Assembly (NCBI GenBank): GCA_963772805.1
Contig: CAVYYU010000008.1
Span: forward strand, 1,054,001 to 1,118,000
Origin: Legionella_A sp963772805
Lineage (GTDB): Bacteria > Pseudomonadota > Gammaproteobacteria > Legionellales > Legionellaceae
Direction of reading: 5' to 3'
DNA length: 64,000 nucleotides
Part shown: one piece after another, positions 53,334 through 63,410 of the stretch
Layout: every line of letters begins with the position of its first letter
Position numbering within the stretch: the stretch's first letter is position 1
Program-made: the position numbers and the translations under genes
Notes under the pieces: model-generated
What the model saw: the letters and a program-made list of their open reading frames with translations, nothing else
What the model was told of the DNA's origin: nothing
Databases searched by the model: none

Positions 53334-54713
53334 TTATATGATCAAAATATAAAGCGCACCTGCTCCACGCAAGACCTGCACCAACAGTTCTTTGTTTTTT
53401 TCTTGCGCTATGGATTGCAGTGATTTTGCCGTGGTAGTAGGTTTATTGTTTGCCGTAACAATCACATCACCAGGACGCAGACCTGCGCGCCAGCCTGCGC
53501 TGTTTTCTGAGGCTCCTACGACCTGAACGCCAACGATATGACCATGAGTTGGTGAGTCCTGCTCAAAATCTTTAAGCGCAAGACCATAAAGGAAAGGATT
53601 TTGTGATTGCAGTTTTTGTTCGTGCTGTTTGATATCAGTGACCTCAGCATTCAGCACCATGTCCTTACCATTTCGTTTAATTGCAATCTTGGCCTTACTG
53701 CCTACACGCAGCAAACTCACAGTGGTTTTAACCTGGGTGGCTTGGGTAATTTTAGTGTCGTTAATTTGCACAATCACATCCCCCGCTTTCAAACCAGCCA
53801 TTTCCGCAGGGGAATTTGGATTTACCTGCGCAATTAGTGCACCTTGAAGATTTTCGGGATAGCCCATCGCTTGCGCAAGCTCTGGCGTGAGAGGTTGCAC
53901 AAATATGCCCATAAGACCACGATGCACAGACCCATATTTAATAATCTGTTGTGCCACGTCTTTTGCCATGTTGATGGGGATCGCAAAGCCAATGCCAACG
54001 CTGCCGCCATACAATGAAATAATAGCGGTATTAATACCGATTAACTCACCCTTTACGTTAACCAATGCGCCGCCAGAGTTACCAGGGTTAATCGCCGCAT
54101 CCGTTTGAATGAAGTTTTCGATACCTTCAATATTCAGGTCACTGCGCTTCATCGCACTGATAATACCAAAAGTAGCAGATTGGCTGTTACCAAAACTGTT
54201 CAGACCGAATGGATTGCCGATAGCCACGACAAAATCACCCACTTCCGTATTATCAGAATTACCGATGGGTAGACTTTTTAAGTTTTTCGCATCAACTTTA
54301 AGGACGGCAACATCCGTTTCACTATCACCGCCGATAAGCTTAGCCTTCAAGCGCCTGCCGTCGTTTAGTGTTACCGTGATAAGGGTTGCATTACGAATCA
54401 CATGATCATTGGTGATAATAATCCCATTCTGCGGGTCAATCACCACGCCGGAACCGATGCTCTGGAATTTTCTTGATTTTTCTGGAGCGATAGGCTGACT
54501 GTCCTGGGCTTGCTCATCATCGTCACCAGCCATCGGCATATTACTGGGGATAATGCCCTGTACAGCAACGTTAACAATAGCAGGCATTGCGTTTTTCAAC
54601 ACAGGAGCAAGTGTTGGCAGGAGTGTGGCATCAACCGATGCAACAGCGACGCGAATGCTCATTAATAACATTACGCTTAGGAAGTACCGTAGTTTGTTTG
54701 TCATAAGTTTCAT
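53334..54713 (-). CDS. Periplasmic serine protease DegP/DegQ
   Basis: A 459-residue HtrA protease and chaperone of the periplasm. A signal peptide (to about VAVAS, residue 26; Met4 is an alternative start) is followed by a flexible loop with an acidic patch, the trypsin-like domain with His104 (TNDHVI), Asp134 (ETDVAVLK) and Ser213 (INPGNSGGALVN), and two PDZ domains (about 260-350, GLMGIFVQPLTPELAQAMG, and 370-455). The short LA loop and overall length are closer to DegQ than to E. coli DegP. Monocistronic, with a likely promoter before 54713. Confidence 0.95.
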   Translation of the reverse strand: MKLMTNKLRYFLSVMLLMSIRVAVASVDATLLPTLAPVLKNAMPAIVNVAVQGIIPSNMPMAGDDDEQAQDSQPIAPEKSRKFQSIGSGVVIDPQNGIIITNDHVIRNATLITVTLNDGRRLKAKLIGGDSETDVAVLKVDAKNLKSLPIGNSDNTEVGDFVVAIGNPFGLNSFGNSQSATFGIISAMKRSDLNIEGIENFIQTDAAINPGNSGGALVNVKGELIGINTAIISLYGGSVGIGFAIPINMAKDVAQQIIKYGSVHRGLMGIFVQPLTPELAQAMGYPENLQGALIAQVNPNSPAEMAGLKAGDVIVQINDTKITQATQVKTTVSLLRVGSKAKIAIKRNGKDMVLNAEVTDIKQHEQKLQSQNPFLYGLALKDFEQDSPTHGHIVGVQVVGASENSAGWRAGLRPGDVIVTANNKPTTTAKSLQSIAQEKNKELLVQVLRGAGALYILII

Positions 54714-54762
54714 CCTGTAATCAGTTAGTTACAACGTATTTAATGATCAAAAAAAACAGCCC

Positions 54763-55491
54763 CTAACAAGCGCCAAACCATATCAAACTAGCCATTCTAC
54801 CGGTTTTTTCCTCGCGGCGGTAGGAATAGAACTTGTTTTTAAGCTCATACGAACATGCAGCAGACTGGTAAACCGCGTGCACACCATGTTCATTTAGAAT
54901 TAACTCTGCCATTTTAGGTAGATCTGCAAACAAGCTTCCACCCTGCTGACGAAATGTATTTTTGGTAAAAGGATAACGGCTGGTATAAGCATCGCGAACT
55001 TCATCGCCAATCTCATAGCACGTTGAGCAAATCGCAGGTCCAATCCAGGCTAATAAATCTTCCGGGGCGCTATTCATCTTGGCGAGCGTGTTTTCAACAA
55101 TGCCATTTGCAAGCCCCCGCCATCCTGAATGAACTGCGGCAATCTCGGTAGCACGGCGATCGCAAAGTAAAACAGGCAGACAATCAGCAGTCATGATCAC
55201 TAAAGGAATGTTCTTGCTGCGGGTAATGGCCGCATCTGCCGTGCGATTTGGATCATCCTCAACGACCACGCAAAGATTGCTATGCGTTTGCTCAAGCCAG
55301 GCCGGTTCATCGGGTAACAGCAATGACTGTTTCAAATCCAAGCGATTCTCACGCACCGCTCTTTCATCATCACCTACATGCAACCCCAGATTGTTGCCGT
55401 CAAAAGGCGTCTGGCTAAAACCACCTATTCGAGTTGTTGTTAACGCCTTGATAGACGCTGGTGCTGGCCAATTAGCGATTAGATTAGGCAA
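54763..55491 (-). CDS. pgeF: Laccase-domain purine nucleoside phosphorylase (YfiH/PgeF family)
   Basis: The 242-residue protein has the family marks TTRIGGFSQTPFDGNNLGLHVGDD, WLEQTHSNLCVVV, MTADCLPVLLCD, AAVHSGWRGLANGIV and GPAICSTCYEIGDEV; the His-Cys-His zinc site is formed by HS.., C and H in these motifs. Family members have been described as multi-copper oxidase-like, as purine nucleoside phosphorylases and as peptidoglycan-fidelity enzymes (PgeF). It overlaps rluD by 8 bp, the usual rluD-yfiH pair. The family is sure; the physiological reaction is less so. Confidence 0.93.
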   Translation of the reverse strand: MPNLIANWPAPASIKALTTTRIGGFSQTPFDGNNLGLHVGDDERAVRENRLDLKQSLLLPDEPAWLEQTHSNLCVVVEDDPNRTADAAITRSKNIPLVIMTADCLPVLLCDRRATEIAAVHSGWRGLANGIVENTLAKMNSAPEDLLAWIGPAICSTCYEIGDEVRDAYTSRYPFTKNTFRQQGGSLFADLPKMAELILNEHGVHAVYQSAACSYELKNKFYSYRREEKTGRMASLIWFGAC

Positions 55492-56440
55492 AGTAGCTAT
55501 CCAATTCTGTTAATAACAATTGAAAATCATCCGGTAATGGTGCGGTGAATGTCAACTGCTCGTGTGAATGGGGATGTGCTAGTGACAAATAATAGGCATG
55601 CAGTGCTTGTCGTTTGAACTGTTGTAGAGTATCCCTAAATTCTGCAGTAGCACCTGCAGGAACGCGCACTCGCCCGCCATATAATTGATCGCCAACCAAT
55701 GGATGATTGATATGCGCCATGTGCACACGAATTTGGTGGGTGCGCCCAGTCAAGAGTTTTACATCCAGCAAGGTTAGCGCGTGGTATTGATTGCGCAAGG
55801 TATATTCCGTGATAGCCTCTCGCCCCTGTTTACACACCGCCATTTTCAAACGATTGCGGGGATGTCTGCCATAGAACGTTTCTATATGACCCCCACTGAT
55901 AACATGACCATAGACCAAACAAAGGTATTGCCGTTGAATTTCGCGCGCCTGCATTTGGCGTACAAGACGAGTATGAGTCTCCAGCGTTTTGGCCACTATC
56001 AGTAAACCGGTTGTGTCTTTATCAAGACGATGAACGATGCCAGCCCTGGGCAAATGTTGTAACGCTTCATCGTGATACAACAACGCATTGACCAAGGTAT
56101 GTTGCGGATTCCCAGCGCCTGGATGCACCACGAGTCCCGCGGGTTTATTGATAATCAGGATGTAGTCATCTTCAAAAACGATATCAAGCGGAATATTCTC
56201 AGGCAGTTGACGATCGTCGTGCACCGCCAGTTGTGCACATTGCAACACAACATGCTCACCACCTGAGACTTTCTCTTTTGGTTTATACTGACGTTGGTCT
56301 AACATGATCACGCCCTCTTTTAGCCACTGGCTAAGTTGCGAGCGCGAATAATCAGGAAACAATTGCGCCAGAACTACGTCAACGCGTTGTCCATGAAGCT
56401 CTTTAGGCACAATAGCTTCTTTTGCTAATGATTCACTCAT
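55484..56440 (-). CDS. rluD: 23S rRNA pseudouridine synthase RluD
   Basis: RluD makes pseudouridines at 1911, 1915 and 1917 in helix 69 of 23S rRNA. The 318-residue protein has an N-terminal S4 domain (QRVDVVLAQLFPDYSRSQLSQWLKEG) and the RluA-type catalytic domain with Asp140 in VHRLDKDTTGLL, plus INKPAGLVVHPG and GRTHQIRVHMAHINHPLVGD. It lies in the order miaB-rluD-pgeF on the minus strand. bamD, the common divergent partner in enterobacteria, is not here. Confidence 0.95.
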   Translation of the reverse strand: MSESLAKEAIVPKELHGQRVDVVLAQLFPDYSRSQLSQWLKEGVIMLDQRQYKPKEKVSGGEHVVLQCAQLAVHDDRQLPENIPLDIVFEDDYILIINKPAGLVVHPGAGNPQHTLVNALLYHDEALQHLPRAGIVHRLDKDTTGLLIVAKTLETHTRLVRQMQAREIQRQYLCLVYGHVISGGHIETFYGRHPRNRLKMAVCKQGREAITEYTLRNQYHALTLLDVKLLTGRTHQIRVHMAHINHPLVGDQLYGGRVRVPAGATAEFRDTLQQFKRQALHAYYLSLAHPHSHEQLTFTAPLPDDFQLLLTELDSYFA

Positions 56441-56485
56441 AGTAATGGGAATCTTGCCAAATCAAATACGTCATACATATTAACA

Positions 56486-57832
56486 TTACCCCACTGTTGC
56501 AACTGGTTCGGTTATCAACCTGCCGCGCAGGGAGTTAGGTTGCGCGTCGGTCACCAGCACATTGACAAATTGCCCAATTAAATCAAGAGGCGCATCAAAA
56601 TTGACCACCCTATTGCATTCTGTACGCCCTGCTATTTCCTGTTCATTCTTTTTGGAAACGCCGGTAATTAGAATGCGTTGCGTACTGCCCACCATCGACT
56701 GGCTGTATCGAGATACTTGCAGCTGAAGTCTATCCTGCAAAACTTTCAGGCGCCGCTTTTTCACATCCATTGGGGTCTCGTCGGGCAAATTTGCCGCCGG
56801 CGTGCCAGGGCGTGGACTGTAGATGAAACTAAATGAGGTATCGAAACCGATTTCATGCACCAAATCCATGGTGTCTTGAAAATCACGATCCGTTTCACCG
56901 GGGAACCCGACAATAATATCAGTCGACAAACGAATATCTGGCCGCACTTTACGAAGTTTACGAATTTTTGATTTAAATTCCAACGCCGTATAACCGCGCT
57001 TCATCATCGCAAGGATTCGATCGGAACCGCTTTGCACAGGCAAGTGAAGGTGATTAGCAAGCTCCGGCACTTCGGCATAGGCATTAACCAAATTATCTGA
57101 AAACGCGAGAGGATGGGAGGTGGTAAAGCGAATTCGGTCTATACCATCTATCGCCGCTATGTAATGAATAAGCAATGCTAAATCGGCAATATCACCGCTA
57201 TGCATAGGGCCGCGATAATCATTAACATTTTGGCCGAGCAAATTAACTTCTCTGACACCTTGGCTGGCGAGCTGATAACATTCAGCAAGAACATCATCAA
57301 ATGGGCGGCTAATTTCTTCACCACGGGTATAGGGAACCACACAAAAACTGCAATATTTACTGCACCCTTCCATGATAGAGACAAAGGCCACCGGTCCCTC
57401 TGCACGCGGCGCAGGTAAATGGTCAAATTTCTCAATCTCGGGAAACGAGATATCAACCACTGGTTTTTTGGTTTCAAGCCGCTCGTTGAGCATTCCAGGC
57501 AAGCGATGCAGTGTTTGCGGACCAAACACCAAATCAACAAACGGTGCGCGCTTGATGATATCACCACCTTCTTGACTCGCCACACAGCCACCAACACCAA
57601 TCACGACATGCGGATTTTTTTGTTTGTATTCACGCCATTGACCCAATTGGGAAAACACTTTCTCCTGCGCTTTTTCGCGAATAGAACAAGTATTTAGCAA
57701 AATAACATCCGCTTCTTCTACTTTATCAGTTTTCTCCAACCCATGAGAATGCAGTAAAACCTCTGCCATTTTAGATGAATCATATTCATTCATCTGGCAA
57801 CCATTTGTTTTTATATAAAGTTTTTTCGCCAT
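56486..57832 (-). CDS. miaB: tRNA-2-methylthio-N6-isopentenyladenosine methylthiotransferase
   Basis: MiaB adds the 2-methylthio group to i6A37 of tRNAs reading UNN codons. It is a radical-SAM enzyme with two 4Fe-4S clusters. The start is placed at ATG 57832 (MAKKLYIKTNGCQMNEYDS), which fits the family N-terminus and avoids overlap with the MFS gene; the frame is open up to 57880. The UPF0004 domain has the three auxiliary-cluster cysteines (NGCQMN, LNTCSIREKA, VGGCVASQEG), the radical-SAM site is CSKYCSFCVVPYTRG, and a TRAM domain closes the protein. Confidence 0.97.
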   Translation of the reverse strand: MAKKLYIKTNGCQMNEYDSSKMAEVLLHSHGLEKTDKVEEADVILLNTCSIREKAQEKVFSQLGQWREYKQKNPHVVIGVGGCVASQEGGDIIKRAPFVDLVFGPQTLHRLPGMLNERLETKKPVVDISFPEIEKFDHLPAPRAEGPVAFVSIMEGCSKYCSFCVVPYTRGEEISRPFDDVLAECYQLASQGVREVNLLGQNVNDYRGPMHSGDIADLALLIHYIAAIDGIDRIRFTTSHPLAFSDNLVNAYAEVPELANHLHLPVQSGSDRILAMMKRGYTALEFKSKIRKLRKVRPDIRLSTDIIVGFPGETDRDFQDTMDLVHEIGFDTSFSFIYSPRPGTPAANLPDETPMDVKKRRLKVLQDRLQLQVSRYSQSMVGSTQRILITGVSKKNEQEIAGRTECNRVVNFDAPLDLIGQFVNVLVTDAQPNSLRGRLITEPVATVG

Positions 57833-57843
57833 AATAAATCTAC

Positions 57844-59163
57844 TTATACAACCAATTTTTGTTCCGAAACGTTTACGCAATAAGTTTCACGTACACGAGG
57901 AAGAATAATGAGAGAAATGAACATGCCTAATGGTAACAGCGCCAAAGCGATATGATACGCCTCTAACGGATACACGCGAACTTTATCAATGATTTCACCT
58001 TGCCACAACCTATCAAGTATAAAACCTATAGCCGGTTGAGCAATAGCTATTCCGACCATATTCATCATATTCATAAAGCTCAGACCTGTTGCAACATAAC
58101 GTCGGTTACATAATTCTTTCGCCACAGCAAACGCGGGTAAAAACCCTGCTGAAAAAACACCAAAAGCAAAAAGTACCACAACCATGACCCAACCCGACTC
58201 TATGGGAGCATAAATGAACAGGAGACTGCTGAGTAGAGCACCAACACTCCCTATATACATGGATGGTTTTCGCCGCCCAATACGGTTTGAATAAATGCCC
58301 CATAATGGACTAGCGATAGCCCAGCCCACGAATACCAATGAAATATAATTTGCCGCGGTGGCTTTGGCAATGTGCATCTTGAACATCAAAAACGGCACGC
58401 CCCACAAACCGCAAAACACCGGTGTAGACATGTACATAAGGCCGCCATAAATTGCAATCAGCCACAATTGTCTATTTTTTAATATCTTGATTAAGCTGCT
58501 TAACATCGGCTCATCATCAACGCTAGCGTCAGTATGCTCCGGATTGGGCATTTTATTAGGCACATCTTTCACGACCACGAAAATAAGCACAGCCAAAATA
58601 AGCCCGACGCCACCCATCACGATCATACTGTGCCGCCAGCCGTAAGTATCAATCAAAAAAGCCAGGGGCGCTTCACCACCAATAGCCCCCAACATACCAA
58701 TAGTGACCATCATCCCGGTGAGCAAGGCAAACCGTTCCGCAGGAAACCAGTTAGCCGCGAGTTTCATTGCGCCTACTGCCGCAAAAGCCGAACCAAAACC
58801 TATCATCAGGCGGGAAACGCAAGCCATGAAAAAATTGTCTGTCATACCAAAGGCTATAGTACTTAAGGCACAAATTAGGGTGGCAATAGTAAGCAATCGT
58901 CGTGGACCAAAATAATCCATAAGCACACCACCAGGCAATTGCATGGCCGCATAGGAATAATAATAACAGCCCGATATAATACCTAGCGTTTGACTGGTTA
59001 CGGCAAAATCGCGCATTAACTCTGAGCTCATCACACTTGGAGAAACTTGGAGTAAAAACTCATAAAAATAAAATAGACAAGCCAAACCCCATACAATCCA
59101 GGGTTTGAGTACTGTTAAGGACAAATTATCCGATGTAGCTGATCGCGGGTCACTGCGTGGCAT
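57844..59163 (-). CDS. Major facilitator superfamily transporter
   Basis: A 439-residue inner-membrane protein with about 12 hydrophobic segments and a central cytoplasmic loop (VPNKMPNPEHTDASVDDEP). The MFS signature GxxxDxxGPRR appears as GGVLMDYFGPRRLL after helix 2, and a second one, SNRIGRRKP, after helix 8. The first helix starts WIVWGLACLFYFYEFLLQVSPSVM. The protein resembles the Legionella/Coxiella group of MFS carriers that import amino acids, nucleosides or organic acids, but the substrate cannot be read from the sequence. It lies just upstream of miaB, 12 bp apart. Confidence 0.9.
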   Translation of the reverse strand: MPRSDPRSATSDNLSLTVLKPWIVWGLACLFYFYEFLLQVSPSVMSSELMRDFAVTSQTLGIISGCYYYSYAAMQLPGGVLMDYFGPRRLLTIATLICALSTIAFGMTDNFFMACVSRLMIGFGSAFAAVGAMKLAANWFPAERFALLTGMMVTIGMLGAIGGEAPLAFLIDTYGWRHSMIVMGGVGLILAVLIFVVVKDVPNKMPNPEHTDASVDDEPMLSSLIKILKNRQLWLIAIYGGLMYMSTPVFCGLWGVPFLMFKMHIAKATAANYISLVFVGWAIASPLWGIYSNRIGRRKPSMYIGSVGALLSSLLFIYAPIESGWVMVVVLFAFGVFSAGFLPAFAVAKELCNRRYVATGLSFMNMMNMVGIAIAQPAIGFILDRLWQGEIIDKVRVYPLEAYHIALALLPLGMFISLIILPRVRETYCVNVSEQKLVV

Positions 59164-59352
59164 TGTGTATCATACTCCTGTTTGAATTGCTGCAAGCGCT
59201 GCTCTGGGAATGTGGTCTGCAGAATTTGTCTTTGGGACGCAAAAAAGTAAAATATTAGCAGCTTGACTACTAATTGTCTATTTACAGCTAACAAGATTTT
59301 CATTTCATGCTTGACATTAACCGCTGAAAAAGACAAAATCTCTCCCTCTTGT

Positions 59353-59429
59353 GGCTATGTAGCTCAGCCGGTTAGAGCGCGGCACTCATAATGCTGAGGT
59401 CGGTGGTTCGAGTCCACCTATAGCCACCA
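59353..59429 (+). tRNA. tRNA-Met (anticodon CAT, elongator)
   Basis: A complete 77-nt cloverleaf including encoded CCA: acceptor GGCTATG with TATAGCC, D-stem GCTC/GAGC, anticodon stem CGGCA/TGCTG with loop CTCATAA (anticodon 59387-59389), T-stem GGTGG/CCACC with loop TTCGAGT. It resembles elongator tRNA-Met of E. coli (GGCTACGTAGC start) more than the tRNA-Ile2 that also has CAT. The remaining parts of the 59164-59721 gap contain no other gene that I can support. Confidence 0.95.
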
Positions 59430-59654
59430 CAAGTTTTCAGCGTACATCCCTCAAGATAGCACTTTCTCTGAACCTTCTTATTATTAGCACGTTAACGGGA
59501 TTTTATCTGACCAATTCCCCTGATTATGGTGGCGCTATTACGGGCAACGGTATACTGTTACTCAATTAAAGAATTTTTATACTTAACATAATGGCAGTGT
59601 TGCGTAGTAGGTGATCTGTAAATAATTTGGCAGGGTGCTACCTTTGGGAATAGA

Positions 59655-59672
59655 TCCCCGCCTAGGCGGGGA
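59655..59672. terminator. 18-bp palindrome after the sppA-like gene
   Basis: TCCCCGCCT and its complement AGGCGGGGA are directly adjacent. It lies 49 bp after the minus-strand stop at 59722. Strong GC stem without a U-tract; may end transcription from both sppA and the tRNA. Confidence 0.45.
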
Positions 59673-59721
59673 CAACACAGCCAAACATAACCAACTGAAT
59701 TATAAAATATTTTTCATTAAT

Positions 59722-60675
59722 CTATTGAACGCCAGGCTTCATTCCCAACGCTGTTGGTAGTTGATTCGCCATTGCGGTGCCAATGGTTTTGGCAACCCTA
59801 TCAAACACACTTTCCTTATGGGTGTACTCAACTATTTTATCAATCTTGATGATATCACGCGCTAATTGCCCGCTGCTGGCGAAGCCATCAATCAAGCCGC
59901 GACTCTTAGCTTGTGTTCCCGTCCAAAACAGACCTGAAAACGTTTCATCATCGATGAGCAAACGGCTTCCTCGCCCCTCTTTAACACGGTCAATAAATTG
60001 TTCGTGAATTATATCGAGCATTGTTTGCATCATTTTTTCTTGCTCTGGATTCTCTGGTGAAAACGGGTCCATAAAGCCTTTATTACGACCTGAAATGTGT
60101 AAGCGTCGCGAAACCCCTACTTTTTGCATGGTGTCTACAAAACCAAAACCATTGTATAAAACCCCTATTGAACCGACGAGGCTCGAAGGATTCGCATAAA
60201 TCTCATCAGCCGCTGCTGCCAGATAATAAGCCGCGGAGGCGCAGGCATCGACACAAACCGCATATATTTTGATTGCAGGATATTTCCCATGGTAATAACG
60301 TATCGTGTTAAACATATAATCGGCTTGCACCGGGCTGCCGCCAGGGCTGTCAACACGCAAGATTAGCGCTTTCATGCTCTTATTTTCGTAAGCTTTATCC
60401 ATGCCCTTACTAAGATTGTCAGCACTTGCTTCATCACTAGCAGAAATAGTGCCCTGTACATCAATCAGACCAACATGGGGCTTGGAATGCGAAGGCAAGC
60501 CTTCATGGCTTGCGGACAATAGCTTATATACTATCAAAAGAATGACGAATAAAATAAGCGCACGCATTATCCAGCGCCAAAAACGTTTGCGTTTTTGTTC
60601 GCGTAAATGCTCAATCATGAGCTTGTTTAACATCGCTTGAGAATCAGAACCATCCATAGAAGAATTATTATTCAT
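59722..60675 (-). CDS. sppA: Signal peptide peptidase SppA / SohB-type S49 protease
   Basis: An inner-membrane Ser-Lys protease of family S49 that degrades cleaved signal peptides and membrane proteins. The start is ATG 60675; a GTG three codons upstream shares the frame. A single membrane helix (about residues 37-53, LILFVILLIVYKLL) precedes the protease core: VGLIDVQGTIS, LRVDSPGGSPVQAD, the nucleophile Ser147 in ACASAAYYLA, SLVGSIGVLYNGFG and the general base Lys199 in GRNKGFMDPF. At 317 residues it is the short, single-domain form. Confidence 0.92.
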   Translation of the reverse strand: MNNNSSMDGSDSQAMLNKLMIEHLREQKRKRFWRWIMRALILFVILLIVYKLLSASHEGLPSHSKPHVGLIDVQGTISASDEASADNLSKGMDKAYENKSMKALILRVDSPGGSPVQADYMFNTIRYYHGKYPAIKIYAVCVDACASAAYYLAAAADEIYANPSSLVGSIGVLYNGFGFVDTMQKVGVSRRLHISGRNKGFMDPFSPENPEQEKMMQTMLDIIHEQFIDRVKEGRGSRLLIDDETFSGLFWTGTQAKSRGLIDGFASSGQLARDIIKIDKIVEYTHKESVFDRVAKTIGTAMANQLPTALGMKPGVQ

Positions 60676-60799
60676 TGCTACCACTTGATTTTTGTCGAAT
60701 GAGCCTTCATTTTACGGTAGATAGAAGATAATTTAAATGGCATTGGAATTAGGTCTTCAAATAATTTCTGCAGTATAAATAACAAAAAAAGGTATCACT

Positions 60800-63376
60800 A
60801 TGCGAATGGACAAACTCACTACAAAGTTTCAAACAGCTTTAGCTGATGCACAATCATTAGCATTAGGACGAGACAATGGCTTTATTGAACCAGAACACCT
60901 GATGAAAGCACTGCTCGATCAACAAGGTGGAAGCTGCCGTCCGCTATTAACCAAAGCCGGAGTAAATCTATCACAACTTCGCACGCTGATTGATCAAGCG
61001 CTAGATCGCATGCCAAAGGTGAGCGGCACTGGTGGCGATATCCATATATCCAATGGCCTGAATCGCTTACTGAACCTCACTGACAAATTATCACAGCAAC
61101 GTAAAGACGATTATATTTCCAGTGAATTGTTTATTTTAGCCGCAATGGAAGAAGGGAGTACGCTTGCTAAATTATTGAAACAAGCTGGCGCTGAACCCAA
61201 AGCCATCGAAAAAGCAATTGATGATATCCGCGGCGGTGAAAAAGTGCGTGATCAAAATGCTGAAGAACAACGGCAAGCCCTGGAAAAATATACCCTTGAT
61301 TTAACAGAACGTGCTGAACAAGGCAAACTTGATCCGGTTATTGGCCGCGATGACGAAATTCGTCGTACCATTCAAGTCTTGCAACGCCGCACCAAAAATA
61401 ACCCCGTACTCATTGGTGAGCCTGGCGTTGGTAAAACCGCGATTGTTGAAGGCCTGGCACAACGAATTATTAACGGTGAAGTGCCAGAGGGATTAAGAAA
61501 TAAACGCTTACTATCTCTAGACATGGGCGCACTCATTGCTGGAGCAAAATTTCGCGGTGAATTTGAGGAGCGTTTGAAGGCCGTATTAAATGACCTGTCC
61601 AAACAAGAAGGGCAAGTGATATTATTCATTGATGAATTGCATACCATGGTTGGAGCGGGTAAAGCGGAAGGCGCGATGGACGCAGGCAACATGTTAAAAC
61701 CTGCACTCGCCCGCGGTGAATTGCATTGTATCGGTGCCACAACGCTGGATGAATACCGACAATACATTGAAAAAGACGCAGCCCTTGAGCGCCGTTTTCA
61801 AAAAATATTAGTCGACGAGCCAAGTGTAGAAGATACCATCGCTATTTTACGCGGTTTAAAGGAACGTTATGAAATTCATCATGGCGTTGAAATCACCGAC
61901 CCCGCCATTGTTGCCGCAGCCACTCTATCGCATCGCTACATTACCGACAGACAATTGCCTGACAAAGCCATTGATTTGATCGACGAAGCCGGCAGTCTGA
62001 TTCGCATGGAAATTGACTCCAAACCGGAAAGCCTCGATAAGCTGGATCGCCGCCTGATTCAGTTAAAAATAGAACGCGAAGCCTTAAAAAAAGAAAGCGA
62101 TGAAGCATCGAAAAAACGTTTGGAGGATCTGCAGAACAGCATCGATGAGCTAGAAAAAAATGCCTCCGATCTGGAAGAAATATGGAAATCCGAGAAAGCT
62201 ATGCTGCATGGAGCGGCACACATCAAAGAGGCGCTGGAACAAGCCAAAGTTGAAATGGATACAGCAAGACGCGCCGGTGATCTCGCCCGTATGTCCGAAT
62301 TGCAGTATGGCCGTATTCCTGAACTGGAAAAACAATTAACTCAGGTCAGCGATAGTGAACCACAAGAAACCAGCTTGGTGCGCAACAAAGTCACTGAGGA
62401 AGAAATCGCTGAAGTCGTTTCCAAATCGACAGGCATCCCTGTGGCCAAAATGCTGGAAGGGGAAAAAGAAAAATTATTGCAGATGGAAGATGCGCTGCAC
62501 AAACGCGTTATTGGTCAAAATGAAGCCGTTGATGTGGTCGCTAATGCCATTCGCCGTTCACGTGCCGGTCTTTCTGACCCCAATCGCCCTATCGGCTCAT
62601 TCCTCTTTTTAGGACCAACCGGTGTAGGTAAAACCGAACTGTGTAAAGCCTTGGCAACCTTCCTCTTTGATACTGTCGAGGCGATGGTTCGTATTGATAT
62701 GTCAGAGTTTATGGAAAAACACTCTGTCGCAAGGCTTATCGGCGCACCCCCAGGCTATGTTGGTTATGAGGAAGGAGGCTATTTAACTGAAGCGATTCGT
62801 CGACGTCCCTACTCGGTTATTTTGCTTGATGAAATCGAGAAAGCCCATACTGATGTATTCAATATTCTCTTGCAAGTCTTAGATGATGGGCGTTTAACTG
62901 ACGGCCAGGGACGCACGGTTGATTTTCGTAATACCGTGATTGTAATGACGTCTAACTTAGGCTCTCACCTGATTCAAGAGATGTCCGGAAAAAGCGATTA
63001 CAACCAAATGAAAACCGCCGTGATGGAATTGGTCGGTCAGCATTTCCGACCGGAATTCATTAACCGTATCGACGACAGCGTGGTCTTCCACCCGTTGAGC
63101 AAAGATCAAATCGCCAACATCGCCACTATCCAGATCAACTATTTGCAACAACGCTTACAAAGCCAAGATATTAGCCTGGATGTGGAGCCCACAGCACTTA
63201 GCTATCTTGCTGCTGCGGGCTTTGATCCCGTCTATGGGGCAAGGCCTTTGAAACGCGCCATACAGCAACAGTTGGAAAATCCACTAGCGCAAGCTCTACT
63301 GACCGGCAAGTTTAAGCCGGGTGATACCATTGTGGTCACAGAAGCGGATGGGAATTTGCAGTTCAAGAACAGCTAG
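60800..63376 (+). CDS. clpB: Chaperone ClpB (disaggregase)
   Basis: ClpB is a hexameric AAA+ machine that with DnaK resolubilises aggregated proteins after stress. The 858-residue protein has the N-domain with two Clp repeats, NBD1 with GEPGVGKTAIVEGLA and VILFIDELH, the M-domain coiled coil (about 410-520, KKESDEASKKRLEDLQ) that sets ClpB apart from ClpA/C, and NBD2 with GPTGVGKTELCKALA and VILLDEIEKAH, ending in the C-terminal small domain (FDPVYGARPLKRAIQQ). AGGT precedes the ATG. I do not see a sigma-32-type promoter in the 124-bp upstream gap. Confidence 0.98.
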   Translation: MRMDKLTTKFQTALADAQSLALGRDNGFIEPEHLMKALLDQQGGSCRPLLTKAGVNLSQLRTLIDQALDRMPKVSGTGGDIHISNGLNRLLNLTDKLSQQRKDDYISSELFILAAMEEGSTLAKLLKQAGAEPKAIEKAIDDIRGGEKVRDQNAEEQRQALEKYTLDLTERAEQGKLDPVIGRDDEIRRTIQVLQRRTKNNPVLIGEPGVGKTAIVEGLAQRIINGEVPEGLRNKRLLSLDMGALIAGAKFRGEFEERLKAVLNDLSKQEGQVILFIDELHTMVGAGKAEGAMDAGNMLKPALARGELHCIGATTLDEYRQYIEKDAALERRFQKILVDEPSVEDTIAILRGLKERYEIHHGVEITDPAIVAAATLSHRYITDRQLPDKAIDLIDEAGSLIRMEIDSKPESLDKLDRRLIQLKIEREALKKESDEASKKRLEDLQNSIDELEKNASDLEEIWKSEKAMLHGAAHIKEALEQAKVEMDTARRAGDLARMSELQYGRIPELEKQLTQVSDSEPQETSLVRNKVTEEEIAEVVSKSTGIPVAKMLEGEKEKLLQMEDALHKRVIGQNEAVDVVANAIRRSRAGLSDPNRPIGSFLFLGPTGVGKTELCKALATFLFDTVEAMVRIDMSEFMEKHSVARLIGAPPGYVGYEEGGYLTEAIRRRPYSVILLDEIEKAHTDVFNILLQVLDDGRLTDGQGRTVDFRNTVIVMTSNLGSHLIQEMSGKSDYNQMKTAVMELVGQHFRPEFINRIDDSVVFHPLSKDQIANIATIQINYLQQRLQSQDISLDVEPTALSYLAAAGFDPVYGARPLKRAIQQQLENPLAQALLTGKFKPGDTIVVTEADGNLQFKNS

Positions 63377-63410
63377 AAAATCAAAGTAAGTTTGATTCCG
63401 CGCCAATAAT

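Noticed and set aside
59353..59429. tRNA-Ile2 with lysidine anticodon
   Set aside because: The anticodon is CAT, but acceptor and D-arm sequences resemble elongator tRNA-Met much more.
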